Notes under the pieces: generated by a model
Database searches by the model: none
The model's input: the letters and a program-made list of their open reading frames with translations, nothing else
Told to the model about the DNA's origin: nothing
Shown here: one piece after another, positions 17,984 to 26,637 of the stretch
Layout of the letters: each line of letters starts with the position of its first letter
Numbering within the stretch: the stretch's first letter is position 1
Assembly: GCA_001898725.1 (NCBI GenBank)
Contig: MKUV01000050.1
Span: forward strand, 1 to 41,864
Origin: Caedibacter sp. 37-49
GTDB lineage: Bacteria > Pseudomonadota > Alphaproteobacteria > Caedimonadales > Caedimonadaceae
Reading direction: 5' to 3'
DNA length: 41,864 bases
Translations under genes and position numbers: made by a program

Positions 17984-18589
17984 ATGGAATTACCTTGTGT
18001 CTTAGGGCTAACAGGTTCAATTGGGACTGGAAAATCAACAGTTGCAAGGATTTTAAAGCATTTAAAGATTCCAGTAATTGATGCAGATCAGCTAGTCCAT
18101 ACCCTGTACGAGACTTCGCCTTTTATTATAAAGCAACTTCAATATGACTATCCCTTCTTAGTAAAAAATGGAAAAATAGAGCGTCGTGTCCTCGCTGATC
18201 ATATGGTAAGAGACGCTTCTTTACTTCCTTACCTTGAAAAAATTCTTCATCCTTTAGTGAAAGAAGCTTTGATCAAAGTGATTGATTCAGCAAGGCTTCA
18301 AGGCATCCCTTTAATCGTTTTAGAAGTACCGCTTCTATTTGAAGCGGAGCTGGAAATATTGTGTGATTTTACGCTTGTCGTGCATACAGATGAGGCTCTT
18401 CAAAGAGAGCGAGTTTTAAAGCGGAGTTTAATGACGGAAGCGTATTTCCAAAAAATTAGAGCACGACAACTTCCCCAATCAGAGAAAATCAAACGGGCCG
18501 ATTTTACGCTTGATACTTCGCGTTCGCGCGTTCATATCTTGAGAGAACTTTTAACTCATCTTGAGAGGATTTGTTTAAGCCATGCGTGA
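17984..18589 (+). CDS. coaE: Dephospho-CoA kinase
   Basis: Phosphorylates dephospho-CoA, the last step of coenzyme A synthesis. A 201-aa P-loop kinase with GLTGSIGTGKSTVARIL (Walker A at residues 11-18), IPVIDADQLVH, and the lid region RVLKRSLMTEAYFQKIRARQ. I start it at the ATG at 17984, which follows AAAGGGAGAG and gives the standard N-terminus. The longer frame from 17894 would run through oriC. It overlaps dnaQ by 8 bp. Confidence 0.95.
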   Translation: MELPCVLGLTGSIGTGKSTVARILKHLKIPVIDADQLVHTLYETSPFIIKQLQYDYPFLVKNGKIERRVLADHMVRDASLLPYLEKILHPLVKEALIKVIDSARLQGIPLIVLEVPLLFEAELEILCDFTLVVHTDEALQRERVLKRSLMTEAYFQKIRARQLPQSEKIKRADFTLDTSRSRVHILRELLTHLERICLSHA

Positions 18590-19253
18590 AATTGTCCTGG
18601 ATACAGAAACGACTGGATTTGAGCCATCTGAGGGGCATAGGCTCGTGGAAATTGGGTGTCTTGAGCTCATCAATTTTGTCCCTACAGGAGCGGTTTTCCA
18701 TAAATATATCAATCCTGAGCGTGATGTCCCAATTGAGGCTTTTAACGTTCATGGTCTTTCTTATGACTTTTTAAAAGATCATCCAAAATTTAACGACATT
18801 CACGATCAATTCCTTGATTTTATTGGCGAAAGTCCTTTAGTCATTCATAATGCACGTTTTGATATGAAATTCTTAAATGCAGAACTTGAACGCCTTAATA
18901 AGCCAAGCTTACCTTCTGAAAGAGCGATTGATACGCTTGCTCTTGCGAAAAGACTCTTTCCAGGGTCGCCTGCAAGCCTTGATGCATTATGTAAACGATT
19001 TGAGATTGATAATTCAAATCGGATTAAGCATGGCGCTTTGTTAGATGCTGAATTGCTCGCTGAAGTTTATCTAGAACTTAAAGGTGGGCGTCAACCGACC
19101 CTTAACTTGGCTTTGAAATCTACGATCGCAACGACCGAAGTAACTGAGAAAAAGTTTTATCCACCGCGATCTTTTGAAATCCCGGCGGATGAATTAGAAA
19201 ACCATCAAGCTTTCTTAGATAAGCTTAAGAACCCGCTGTGGCGCTCTCGTTAG
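18582..19253 (+). CDS. dnaQ: DNA polymerase III epsilon subunit (proofreading exonuclease)
   Basis: The 3'-5' exonuclease of the replicative polymerase. The DEDDh motifs are all visible: ExoI LDTETTGFEP (Asp7, Glu9), ExoII VIHNARFDMKFLNAE, and ExoIII KHGALLDAELLAEVY. Length 223 aa is typical. It is translationally coupled to coaE, as is usual in Alphaproteobacteria. Its 3' end overlaps that of the convergent secB by 29 bp. Confidence 0.97.
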   Translation: MREIVLDTETTGFEPSEGHRLVEIGCLELINFVPTGAVFHKYINPERDVPIEAFNVHGLSYDFLKDHPKFNDIHDQFLDFIGESPLVIHNARFDMKFLNAELERLNKPSLPSERAIDTLALAKRLFPGSPASLDALCKRFEIDNSNRIKHGALLDAELLAEVYLELKGGRQPTLNLALKSTIATTEVTEKKFYPPRSFEIPADELENHQAFLDKLKNPLWRSR

Positions 19254-19755
19254 CCTCATCGCCTGATCCATATTGATTTCGATAAAGCTCTAAGAAATCT
19301 ATAGGACTTAGCATAAGCGCTGGGAAACCACCTTCGCGCGTTAAGATCGAAATTAAATTCCGCGCATAAGGGAATAAAAGGCGAGGACATTCAATCATAA
19401 GAATTGGATGCACCGCTTCTTGGGGAAGGTTGCTTACAAGCGTAAAGACACCCGCATATTGAAGCTCGGCTATAAACATTTTTTGCTTATTCTGTTGGGC
19501 TTTAGCTGTTAAATGAAGCGTAACCTCATAAGAACTTTCACCAACAGGTTGGGCTTGAATATCTATATTTAATTCAATCTCTGGGGCTTGATCATCTTCA
19601 ATGTTTAAGCTTTGTAAAGGATTGGGGTTTTCAAAAGAAATATCTTTTACATATTGGGCATTTACCATTAAAGGCATAGCAGGAATATTCGCACTTGGTT
19701 CCATGCCTGAAGTACCATTTAATTTTTTAGACTTTTGTGTTTCGTTTTTGGCCAT
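19225..19755 (-). CDS. secB: Protein-export chaperone SecB
   Basis: Tetrameric cytosolic chaperone that keeps preproteins unfolded and hands them to SecA. The core matches SecB: MVNAQYVKDISFENPNPLQS, then YEVTLHLTAKAQ and MFIAELQYAGVFTL, and HPILMIECPRLLFPYARNLI. The 176-aa length includes a polar N-terminal extension as in other Alphaproteobacteria. AAGGAG lies upstream of the ATG. It is relevant here because several unusual Sec-signal proteins are encoded nearby. Confidence 0.95.
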   Translation of the reverse strand: MAKNETQKSKKLNGTSGMEPSANIPAMPLMVNAQYVKDISFENPNPLQSLNIEDDQAPEIELNIDIQAQPVGESSYEVTLHLTAKAQQNKQKMFIAELQYAGVFTLVSNLPQEAVHPILMIECPRLLFPYARNLISILTREGGFPALMLSPIDFLELYRNQYGSGDEANESATAGS

Positions 19756-19851
19756 TATGATCTCCTTAAATATTTTTTAGTGGTCGAACTTTATCATGGT
19801 TTTTTAGTGAATGACAATATAAGGATAAAAAGAAGAGTTTAGGAGAGATAA

Positions 19852-20493
19852 ATGGGACAGCTGATAGAGATTTTGATTCTTGCGTTTATTGCTGGCATGA
19901 TAATCTTTAAATTGATCTCAGTTTTGGGGCAAAGAACGGGATTTGAGCAATCACAGCGTAGAACAGACACGCCTGATGAGGTGGGAGATCATGAAAAAAA
20001 CAAAGACTTTCTCAACGTTTCTTCTGAAAAAGATCTTATCGGGCCTGGTCTTCGAAAAGTTTATAGTCAGATTCTTTCGATCGATTCTCGGTTTTCTTTA
20101 AATCAATTTTTGACAGGCGCGACACGTGCCTTTGAAATGATTGTGATGGCGTATGCAAGAAGTGATTTAAAAACATTGAAGCCTTTGCTGTCTTCTGAAA
20201 TTTATCAAGATTTTCAACAAGCGATAAAAGAAAGAGAAGAGAATAAAGAAAGCTTAGAAACAACCATTGTCACAATTGAAACACCCGAAATTACAGATCT
20301 AAAATTAGAAGGGACGGAGGCAAGTATAACAGTACGTTTCACGTCAGAGCAAATTCACCTCACCCGTGACGAAAAAGGTGAAATCATTGAAGGAGACCCA
20401 AAACAAAGCGAACAAATCATTGATTTATGGACATTTTCTCGTGACCTATATGCGAAAGAGCGCAATTGGACTTTAATAAAGACGGATCAATAA
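19852..20493 (+). CDS. Tim44-like domain membrane protein
   Basis: A 213-aa protein with one N-terminal membrane segment (LIEILILAFIAGMIIFKLI) and a C-terminal Tim44-like domain. The latter is shown by FLTGATRAFEMIVMAYAR, LKPLLSSEIYQDFQQAI and SEQIIDLWTFSRDL. Alphaproteobacterial homologues (TimA) are the presumed ancestors of the mitochondrial import factor Tim44. The position between secB and mltA is conserved. An AGGAGA ribosome binding site precedes the ATG. The bacterial role is not settled; an inner-membrane or envelope function is likely. Confidence 0.9.
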   Translation: MGQLIEILILAFIAGMIIFKLISVLGQRTGFEQSQRRTDTPDEVGDHEKNKDFLNVSSEKDLIGPGLRKVYSQILSIDSRFSLNQFLTGATRAFEMIVMAYARSDLKTLKPLLSSEIYQDFQQAIKEREENKESLETTIVTIETPEITDLKLEGTEASITVRFTSEQIHLTRDEKGEIIEGDPKQSEQIIDLWTFSRDLYAKERNWTLIKTDQ

Positions 20494-21608
20494 TGACAAC
20501 ATCTCCTGCGCTTATTTCTATCAATTTCAAAAATTTTTCTTTTCAAGAGCTTTCAGTCGAGCACCTTCCAGGTTTTTCTAAAGACAATCTAAAAGATGCT
20601 TGTTTGGCTTGGAAACGTTCAGCAGAGGTATTGAGATCATTGCCTTTTGACACAAACTTTGGCGTCGCAGGGACACGCGCTGCATGGGAAGAAGTTTTAA
20701 ATAGTGAAGTTAAAGAAGATCAGTTTTATTATTTTCTGAAAACCTATTTTAAAGCGTATCATCTTTTTTATGAAGGCCAATCAAAAGGTTTATTTACAGG
20801 CTATTTTGAGCCTTGTTTGAAAGCCTCAAGTGTTCCAACACCTGAGTTTCAATATCCCGTCTATCAACGTCCCCCCGAGCTTATCGTCATAGAAGATCTT
20901 GGTCGTTTTCATTCTGCCTTAGCAGGATATCGCATTGCAGGAAGTATCCAAGAAAAGACCTTAAAGCCTTACTTTTCTCGACGTGATTTATCCTCTGGTG
21001 TTCTTCGTGATCGTGCTTTAGAAATTGCGTGGGTTGCAGACAAAGTAGATCTGTATTTTATGCATATTCAAGGCTCTGGAAAGCTTGAATTTGAAAATCA
21101 CTGGCGTCGTCTTAATTATGATGGCACGAATGGTTATCCTTATACCTCTATTGGCAAGTACATTTTGGAACAAGGTTATTTGAAACCTGAGCAAGCAACA
21201 ATGAAGGGTATTAAACAGTGGCTTCAAGAAAACCCTCAAAAAATAGATGAAATTCTTTATCAGAATGAATCTTTTGTCTTTTTTAAAGACTTAGGGGGAC
21301 AAGAAGGGCCGATTGGACGGCAAGGATCAGTCTTAACGCCAAAAAGAAGTTTGGCTGTTGATCCGCGTGTTATTGCAATGGGGATGCCTTTATGGTTGTC
21401 TGCTGAGGCGCCCTGTGCTTCTGAAAGTCCCCTGCAAAGATTTATGGTCGCTCAAGATGTGGGTGGCGCGATTAAAGGACCTATTCGGGGCGATTTTTAT
21501 TGGGGGACAGGCGATCAAGCTGGGGAATTGGCGGGAGCCATGAAAGCGGCAGGAGATCTCTATTTTCTTGTGCCAAAAACTATTGAATTTAAAGGCTTTT
21601 CTGAATGA
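20493..21608 (+). CDS. mltA: Membrane-bound lytic murein transglycosylase A-like protein
   Basis: Cleaves the glycan strands of peptidoglycan to 1,6-anhydro products. The MltA and 3D domains are seen in LFTGYFEPCLKAS, DLYFMHIQGSGKLEF (here VDLYFMHIQGSGKL), LAVDPRVIAMGMPLWL and the catalytic region VAQDVGGAIKGPIRGDFYWG. I choose the ATG at 20493, which overlaps the Tim44 stop as TAATG. Oddly, neither this start nor the upstream in-frame TTG (20466) gives a signal peptide or lipobox, although MltA must act in the periplasm. It is followed by smr with an ATGA overlap. Confidence 0.9.
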   Translation: MTTSPALISINFKNFSFQELSVEHLPGFSKDNLKDACLAWKRSAEVLRSLPFDTNFGVAGTRAAWEEVLNSEVKEDQFYYFLKTYFKAYHLFYEGQSKGLFTGYFEPCLKASSVPTPEFQYPVYQRPPELIVIEDLGRFHSALAGYRIAGSIQEKTLKPYFSRRDLSSGVLRDRALEIAWVADKVDLYFMHIQGSGKLEFENHWRRLNYDGTNGYPYTSIGKYILEQGYLKPEQATMKGIKQWLQENPQKIDEILYQNESFVFFKDLGGQEGPIGRQGSVLTPKRSLAVDPRVIAMGMPLWLSAEAPCASESPLQRFMVAQDVGGAIKGPIRGDFYWGTGDQAGELAGAMKAAGDLYFLVPKTIEFKGFSE

Positions 21609-22141
21609 AAGATGATTCAGATGAGGCTTGGAAGAACTTTTTAAATCACGTAAAGGCAATCTCTTTTCCGTCAACTGTTGAAAAGAGGCCTAAAAAAATT
21701 CAACGTCGCTCGCAACATCCTCTCAAAGCGTTCTTAAATAAGGTTCCGCTTGAAAATGTTTCACGTGAAACATTTTTAGAGAAGAACAAAGTTCATGGAA
21801 TTTCTCGAAAAAAGACGCGCAATGCCAAAGTTGAAAAGAAATTGGATCTTCATGGACTAACATTAAAAGAAGCATATCAGGAGTTATCGGTTTTTTTATG
21901 GGCTGCTTCTCACCAGCATTTAAAAGTTGTCCTTGTGATTACGGGAAAGGGGCAACGTTCTGGATCTTTGGATCACGAAGGAGTGCCTCGCGTGACACTT
22001 AAAGATGCTGTTCCAAAGTGGCTTCAGCAACCCCCCCTAAAAGCTTTAGTGGGCTCTTGGGCGAAAGCACCACAAGAACATGGTGGAGAAGGTGCCTTGT
22101 ACATTTTTTTAAGGACAAGTCCTTTGGAGTTAGAATTGTAA
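21605..22141 (+). CDS. Smr domain protein
   Basis: A 178-aa protein whose C-terminal half is a Smr (small MutS-related) domain, a nuclease or nucleic-acid-binding module: LDLHGLTLKEAYQELS, VVLVITGKGQRSG and the closing HGGEGALYIFLR. The N-terminal half is basic and poorly conserved. It contains ENVSRETF, encoded by a perfect parS site at 21757-21772. Position after mltA is conserved in Alphaproteobacteria. Substrate unknown. Confidence 0.9.
   Translation: MKDDSDEAWKNFLNHVKAISFPSTVEKRPKKIQRRSQHPLKAFLNKVPLENVSRETFLEKNKVHGISRKKTRNAKVEKKLDLHGLTLKEAYQELSVFLWAASHQHLKVVLVITGKGQRSGSLDHEGVPRVTLKDAVPKWLQQPPLKALVGSWAKAPQEHGGEGALYIFLRTSPLELEL
21757..21772. promoter_or_regulatory. parS site 2 (inside smr)
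   Basis: Perfect TGTTTCACGTGAAACA with extended A/T symmetry on both sides, about 3.9 kb right of oriC, in the variable N-terminal half of smr. Confidence 0.97.
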
Positions 22142-22236
22142 TGATTTACAAAATTCTCCGACATCACATTGTTTTACATGCCCTCTCTTTTGTCATCCTC
22201 GTGACGCACGCTATGCCAGAGACTTCGCCGCGGTAA
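22141..22236 (+). CDS. Possible small ORF, 31 codons
   Basis: An ATG overlapping the smr stop as TAATG opens a 31-codon frame, MIYKILRHHIVLHALSFVIL and on to a TAA at 22234. The product is a short hydrophobic stretch, like the start of a signal peptide, then nothing. The DNA at 22190-22204 (GTCATCCTCGTGAC) resembles the dispersed repeats at the left edge, so this may be a gene start cut off by repeat DNA, or chance. I do not recognise a function. Confidence 0.25.
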   Translation: MIYKILRHHIVLHALSFVILVTHAMPETSPR

Positions 22237-22317
22237 GAAGCGGGGTTTCAGTTATAATTTATCTTTTGATAAATCTTCCAATTTTGTGTTTACTTTTTCG
22301 ATGAGTTTCTCCAAAAA

Positions 22318-22333
22318 TGTTTCACGTGAAACA
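22318..22333. promoter_or_regulatory. parS site 3 (intergenic)
   Basis: Perfect TGTTTCACGTGAAACA with extended flanking symmetry (AAA before, TTT after), in the gap between smr and the LRR protein gene, about 4.5 kb from oriC and 108 bp before that gene's ATG. Confidence 0.97.
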
Positions 22334-22440
22334 TTTTTAAAAATCTTAGCCTTATAAGAAGAAAATTATTCTTAAACTTGTCTACTTGCTTTCTCCTATT
22401 TTTGATGCTTAGATAATACTCTTAAAAGGGGAGATTTATC

Positions 22441-23814
22441 ATGGTTAAACGAAACTTTATTGTTACATTCTTATTATTTACACTTTTTAATTTTACTTTC
22501 ATTTATCAAGCGATCTCTAGTAGTTTGGAAGATGCTATAGGAAGGGACACAGAGGAGCCCAAGTCTAAAAAACGAAAACTCGATGATGTCACGTCGGATC
22601 AATCAACACAAGATGACATATTCATAACTGTGTATGAGCACGCGAAGAGCCTTCTTCAACGGCAACCGATCTCTCAATATCATAATGTACCACAACAGGT
22701 TGAAACAGTGGATAGCTTCTTAAAAATCTTAGGGGATACATATCGTTATAAAATTATTGATCGTATGATCCAGGAATATGGAGCGGAAAAATTAAAAGAA
22801 CATTCTGGACTCGTTTCAGTATTTTTAAAAGAGCGCGCACAAGAGACCTACACTCTTCAAAGTTTAAGCAATTTTAAAAATGCTGTTCGGATTGGTTATG
22901 AGAAATTTTCATATAAACCCTTAACAAATGATTTGAAAGAAGTTTTGATTCATCTTGCATTAGTGCGCTCATTCATTTCAACTTTATGGGCTCCTCGATC
23001 ATATGAAAATCAAAATCGAAGCTTTGTTTTTCAAATCCCAACACCGCTTACAGGAACAGCGGAAGCAGGACAATTACAAAATTTAGCAGGTTCTTCATCT
23101 GAACTAACATTTTCTTTTAATTGCTTAGATCTTTCACATACGCAACTTTCCTTTCAATTATTTCGAGAATTTGCAGGTTTACAACCTCAACTTCACGGAA
23201 AATTTTCGATGTTAAAATTGGATCAAATGAGTATAGGTGACAGCGACTTTCAAATATTGCACCCCTTTCTCTTCCAAGGAGGATTTTCATCTTTATCTTG
23301 CAATGGAAATCAATTAACTTCTGAAGGTTTATATTGGTTTTTAATGACGTCACAGAAAGAAATAAGGAAGAACGGTATCCCTTCAACATTATTGTTGCGA
23401 GAGAATAATATTACTGATGTAAATCAATTGGTTGAAATTTTTAAAGAATCAAGTGCCCCCCAACAAGAACGTTTTTCCTATCGCGCGTATAGTTCAAACA
23501 GGGACTATGAAGCTAAAGAAGAGCCTATATTTTACAATTTTTCTTCCTTGAAAACATTAGATTTAAGTGGAAATCCTTTTACCAAAGAAGCGATTAAATA
23601 TTTATTGAATGCTTTTGTCAAATCTCCACCACAGCGTAAGGACTATTATTCAAGCGTTTATTCTAATACCCCTCTATTCTTTTCTGAGACGACAATTGTC
23701 CTGAAAGATATTGCTTCCCTGAAAGGAAGTGAGCAAGAAATTAAAGATTGTCTCACCAACAAACCTTTGATGTTTAAGGTTATTTTAGATGACGCATTTA
23801 TGCCCTCTAAATAA
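22441..23814 (+). CDS. Exported leucine-rich-repeat protein with NLS-like motif
   Basis: I do not recognise this 457-aa protein as a named family. It has an N-terminal Sec signal (FIVTFLLFTLFNFTFIYQAI, cleavage near residues 26-28). Directly after it comes a basic cluster, PKSKKRKLD at 40-48, that matches the classical monopartite nuclear-localisation pattern. Residues 55-200 are mostly helical. From about 222 to 395 there are ribonuclease-inhibitor-like LRR units: FNCLDLSHTQLSF, LKLDQMSIGDSDF, LSCNGNQLTSEGLYWFL, LLLRENNITDVNQLVEIF and LKTLDLSGNPFTKEAIKYLL. Bacterial LRR proteins of this type often act in eukaryotic hosts. A host-directed, possibly nuclear role is inference. It has its own ribosome binding site (AGGGGAG) and terminator, and is bracketed by parS sites 3 and 4. 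Confidence 0.72.
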   Translation: MVKRNFIVTFLLFTLFNFTFIYQAISSSLEDAIGRDTEEPKSKKRKLDDVTSDQSTQDDIFITVYEHAKSLLQRQPISQYHNVPQQVETVDSFLKILGDTYRYKIIDRMIQEYGAEKLKEHSGLVSVFLKERAQETYTLQSLSNFKNAVRIGYEKFSYKPLTNDLKEVLIHLALVRSFISTLWAPRSYENQNRSFVFQIPTPLTGTAEAGQLQNLAGSSSELTFSFNCLDLSHTQLSFQLFREFAGLQPQLHGKFSMLKLDQMSIGDSDFQILHPFLFQGGFSSLSCNGNQLTSEGLYWFLMTSQKEIRKNGIPSTLLLRENNITDVNQLVEIFKESSAPQQERFSYRAYSSNRDYEAKEEPIFYNFSSLKTLDLSGNPFTKEAIKYLLNAFVKSPPQRKDYYSSVYSNTPLFFSETTIVLKDIASLKGSEQEIKDCLTNKPLMFKVILDDAFMPSK

Positions 23815-23835
23815 TTAACCTAAGAAATAAAGTGG

Positions 23836-23868
23836 AAACTCGGCTTCTGAAAAAAGCCGAGTTTTTAT
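23836..23868 (+). terminator. Rho-independent terminator after the LRR gene
   Basis: AAACTCGGCTT (23836-23846) pairs with AAGCCGAGTTT (23854-23864) around a 7-nt loop, followed by TTTATTTTTT. It begins about 20 nt after the stop codon. Confidence 0.95.
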
Positions 23869-23893
23869 TTTTTATCAATAGATTACCTTAAAA

Positions 23894-23909
23894 TGTTTCA
23901 CGTGAAACA
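23894..23909. promoter_or_regulatory. parS site 4 (intergenic)
   Basis: Perfect TGTTTCACGTGAAACA, about 6.0 kb right of oriC, between the LRR gene terminator and the 3' end of the convergent ELM1-like gene. Confidence 0.97.
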
Positions 23910-23956
23910 TTGTTGAGAAATGAAACGTAAATAATTAAAATTTAAAGTTAATTTAC

Positions 23957-25210
23957 TTATTCTTTAGGAAGTTGAACAATTCCTTTAGTAAGTTCATTCT
24001 TTAAAACTTTTGCAATTGTCTCAGCCGCTGAAATCTTTTGCGATTCTTGAGGATTTTTTGATGTCAATTCTGCTTGCGGAACAGCTTTAAAACCTTCATT
24101 TAAATAATGAATACGACCATTGCTAAGCTCACTTTCAATATGGGCACTATGAACGTCATTCATGGCAGTATTATGATAGACGGTGACTTTATTTTGGGGA
24201 AGAACATCAATGGCTTCAGAAATGGCTGATGTGGACTCTCCTGGGACAAGAATTTCTGACGAAGTAGTTCTAAGAACGCCTAAAACAAGGTCCATATCAT
24301 GATTTGGAGATCCTATTTGAAAATCAAATAAAGTCATTTGATTTCCAGAAACGCTTCTTTTTTGAAGTGCACCGAGAAAAGCTTGAGTCACATAATCTAT
24401 TTGGCCATTTCTGTGGGAGGTTTTAAGTTCTTCGATCTCTTCCTTAGAATAAGCAGCTTTATCTTCTGCGGGCTTCTCAGAAGAAATAACCTTATATTTT
24501 CCTGTTCGTGGACCATTAATGATCAATAAATGACGATCCTCAAGGTGATGAGCAACATAGTTAGCAAGCTCTTGAGCATTAGCTTCCGTAAATAATTTAA
24601 ACATTCCCTTTGGTGTTGGGGCATCACCTGCCAAAATAACGCCAAAGTAAGCTTTTTTATTAGGAATACGTGCTTTCTCGCGTTGATAAACCTCCTCAAC
24701 AACATCACTTTGTCGATTATGAGAGACACCAATGGTTGAAATAAGTTTTGTCTGCAGCCCTGGAGTTGTGTTTGTTTCAAAATCGAGCTCTGCGAATTTT
24801 AAAGCATGTATGGGAAGCGCCATAAAATTGATTTTACCTAAAAGCTTTTTATGATCTTTTGTGATCATGTGACAGAGATGGATCGTAATGGCTTCTGCAA
24901 TAGGCGTAATTTGTGATAAAGAATCCACAGTTTTCTCGCCCACAGCCAGTAAAATAGGTTTTTGCGAATATTTTTTTGCGTGCTCTTTTATAAAAGCTTG
25001 AAGTTCAGCTTCTTTACCAAGATTAAATTCTTCAATCGTTACGTCTTTAACATGCTGGGTAAATGCATGTATTACCCCCTTTGCTTGATTTTCATCACCT
25101 TTATGATCAAAGTCGCGATAAACAATAAATAATGTTGGTAGGCTAAAAGCATTTCCTGAAAAAATTGAAAAACTGATAAATAAAAATAGAAACTTAAAGG
25201 AAAATTTCAT
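23957..25210 (-). CDS. Exported ELM1-like (DUF1022) protein
   Basis: A 417-aa protein with a Sec signal peptide (KFLFLFISFSIFSGNAFS). The rest resembles the mitochondrial-fission ELM1/DUF1022 family, which has a GT-B-like two-lobed fold. Resemblance is seen in the early GDENQAKGVIHAF (residues 38-50), the central GVILAGDAPTPKGMFKLFT and LLIINGPRTGK, and the late LVPGESTSAISEAI, which correspond to the family's GDENQAL, GG...Y.L, SRRT and TxDSxSMxSEA motifs. ELM1-like proteins are common in proteobacteria but normally have no signal peptide, so export is unusual. The key Ser-Arg-Arg-Thr is changed to Gly-Pro-Arg-Thr. Function unknown. The family call is by motif order only. Confidence 0.55.
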   Translation of the reverse strand: MKFSFKFLFLFISFSIFSGNAFSLPTLFIVYRDFDHKGDENQAKGVIHAFTQHVKDVTIEEFNLGKEAELQAFIKEHAKKYSQKPILLAVGEKTVDSLSQITPIAEAITIHLCHMITKDHKKLLGKINFMALPIHALKFAELDFETNTTPGLQTKLISTIGVSHNRQSDVVEEVYQREKARIPNKKAYFGVILAGDAPTPKGMFKLFTEANAQELANYVAHHLEDRHLLIINGPRTGKYKVISSEKPAEDKAAYSKEEIEELKTSHRNGQIDYVTQAFLGALQKRSVSGNQMTLFDFQIGSPNHDMDLVLGVLRTTSSEILVPGESTSAISEAIDVLPQNKVTVYHNTAMNDVHSAHIESELSNGRIHYLNEGFKAVPQAELTSKNPQESQKISAAETIAKVLKNELTKGIVQLPKE

Positions 25211-25326
25211 GAGTGTGACTCTCCATTTTAAAAGATAAACACAGTTCTAGCATCAATAAGAACATATATTTCTCGTTAAATCAAGGTATTAACTGAAATG
25301 TAAGATCACACAATAAGATCTTTTAA

Positions 25327-26637
25327 CTACAGAATAAATTTTGAAAGATCGGTATTCTTGGCGAGTTCTTGAACAGTATCGCGAACATATTGTGGTGTAA
25401 TATTAATGGTTTCTCCACCACGGTCGCTGGCTGTAAAGCTAATTTCTTCAAGAAGTTTTTCAAGAATCGTATGAAGACGTCTTGCCCCAATATTTTCAAC
25501 GTTCTGATTCACTTCAGCCGCAAGCGCAGCAATCTCTTGAATTGCCTCAGCTTGAAAGCCAAGAATCACACCTTCTGTTGCTAACAAAGCTTCATATTGT
25601 TTGATAAGGCTGGTTTCTGGTTCTGACAAAATGCGAATAAAATCCTCTTTTTTCAAAGCATTAAGTTCTACGCGAATGGGAAGACGCCCCTGAAGCTCTG
25701 GGAGAAGATCAGAAGGTTTAGCGAGATGAAACGCGCCTGAGGCAATAAACAAGATGTGATCTGTTTTCACGGTGCCGTGTTTTGTGGCCACGGAGGTACC
25801 TTCAATTAAAGGCAATAAATCACGTTGAACACCTTCGCGGCTTACATCGGCTCCTTGACGTTCAGAGCGTGCACAAATTTTATCAATTTCATCAAGAAAA
25901 ACAATGCCATTTTGCTCAACCGCCGTAATGGCATCTTGAACTGTTTTTTCAAGATCAATAAGTTTATCGCTTTCTTCGACAGTCAAAAGTTCAAGGGCTT
26001 CAGGAACAAGCATTTTTCGTGTTTTTGTTCGGTTGCCAAAGGCTTTACCAAAAACATCTCCTAGATTTAACATACCCATTTGTGCCCCTGGCATCCCAGG
26101 AACATCAACTGTTGGCATTTGAACACCGGCAGTATCTGCCACTTCAATTTCGATTTCTTTATCATTGAGATTGCCTTCATGCAGCATCCGGCGGAATTTT
26201 TCTTTGGTCTCTTCAGCCGCATTTTCCCCAACGAGAACCTGTAGAATTCGTTCCTCTGCATTGATTTCAGCTTTAGCTTGAACTTCTTTTCTATGACGAT
26301 CTTTTTGAGCATGAATCGCAATTTCGACAAGGTCGCGAACAATTTGTTCAACATCGCGGCCGACATAACCAACTTCCGTAAACTTGGTTGCTTCAACTTT
26401 TAAAAAGGGGGCATCCGCAAGCTTCGCAAGACGACGTGCGATTTCCGTTTTACCAACACCTGTAGGACCCATCATTAAAATGTTCTTAGGAAGAATTTCT
26501 TCCCGTAAGTCTTCATGAACCTGAAGACGGCGCCACCGATTGCGTAAAGCAAGAGCAACAGCACGTTTTGCTTCTTTCTGTCCAATAATAAAACGATCAA
26601 GTTCTGAAACAATTTCACGCGGTGTAAAGGATTTCAT
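25327..26637 (-). CDS. hslU: ATP-dependent protease ATPase subunit HslU
   Basis: AAA+ unfoldase that feeds substrates to the HslV peptidase in the cytoplasm. The 436-aa protein has the N-terminal [22 protein letters not shown], Walker [20 protein letters not shown], Walker [13 protein letters not shown], the pore motif region [19 protein letters not shown], and the I-domain between. The C-terminal SKFIL tail that inserts into HslV is intact. Its ATG overlaps the hslV stop by 4 bp, so hslV-hslU is coupled. Confidence 0.98.
   Translation of the reverse strand: MKSFTPREIVSELDRFIIGQKEAKRAVALALRNRWRRLQVHEDLREEILPKNILMMGPTGVGKTEIARRLAKLADAPFLKVEATKFTEVGYVGRDVEQIVRDLVEIAIHAQKDRHRKEVQAKAEINAEERILQVLVGENAAEETKEKFRRMLHEGNLNDKEIEIEVADTAGVQMPTVDVPGMPGAQMGMLNLGDVFGKAFGNRTKTRKMLVPEALELLTVEESDKLIDLEKTVQDAITAVEQNGIVFLDEIDKICARSERQGADVSREGVQRDLLPLIEGTSVATKHGTVKTDHILFIASGAFHLAKPSDLLPELQGRLPIRVELNALKKEDFIRILSEPETSLIKQYEALLATEGVILGFQAEAIQEIAALAAEVNQNVENIGARRLHTILEKLLEEISFTASDRGGETINITPQYVRDTVQELAKNTDLSKFIL

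Noticed and set aside
17739-18005. Open frame across oriC
   Set aside because: It is low-complexity translation of AT-rich DNA and DnaA boxes; coaE has a clear start at 17984.
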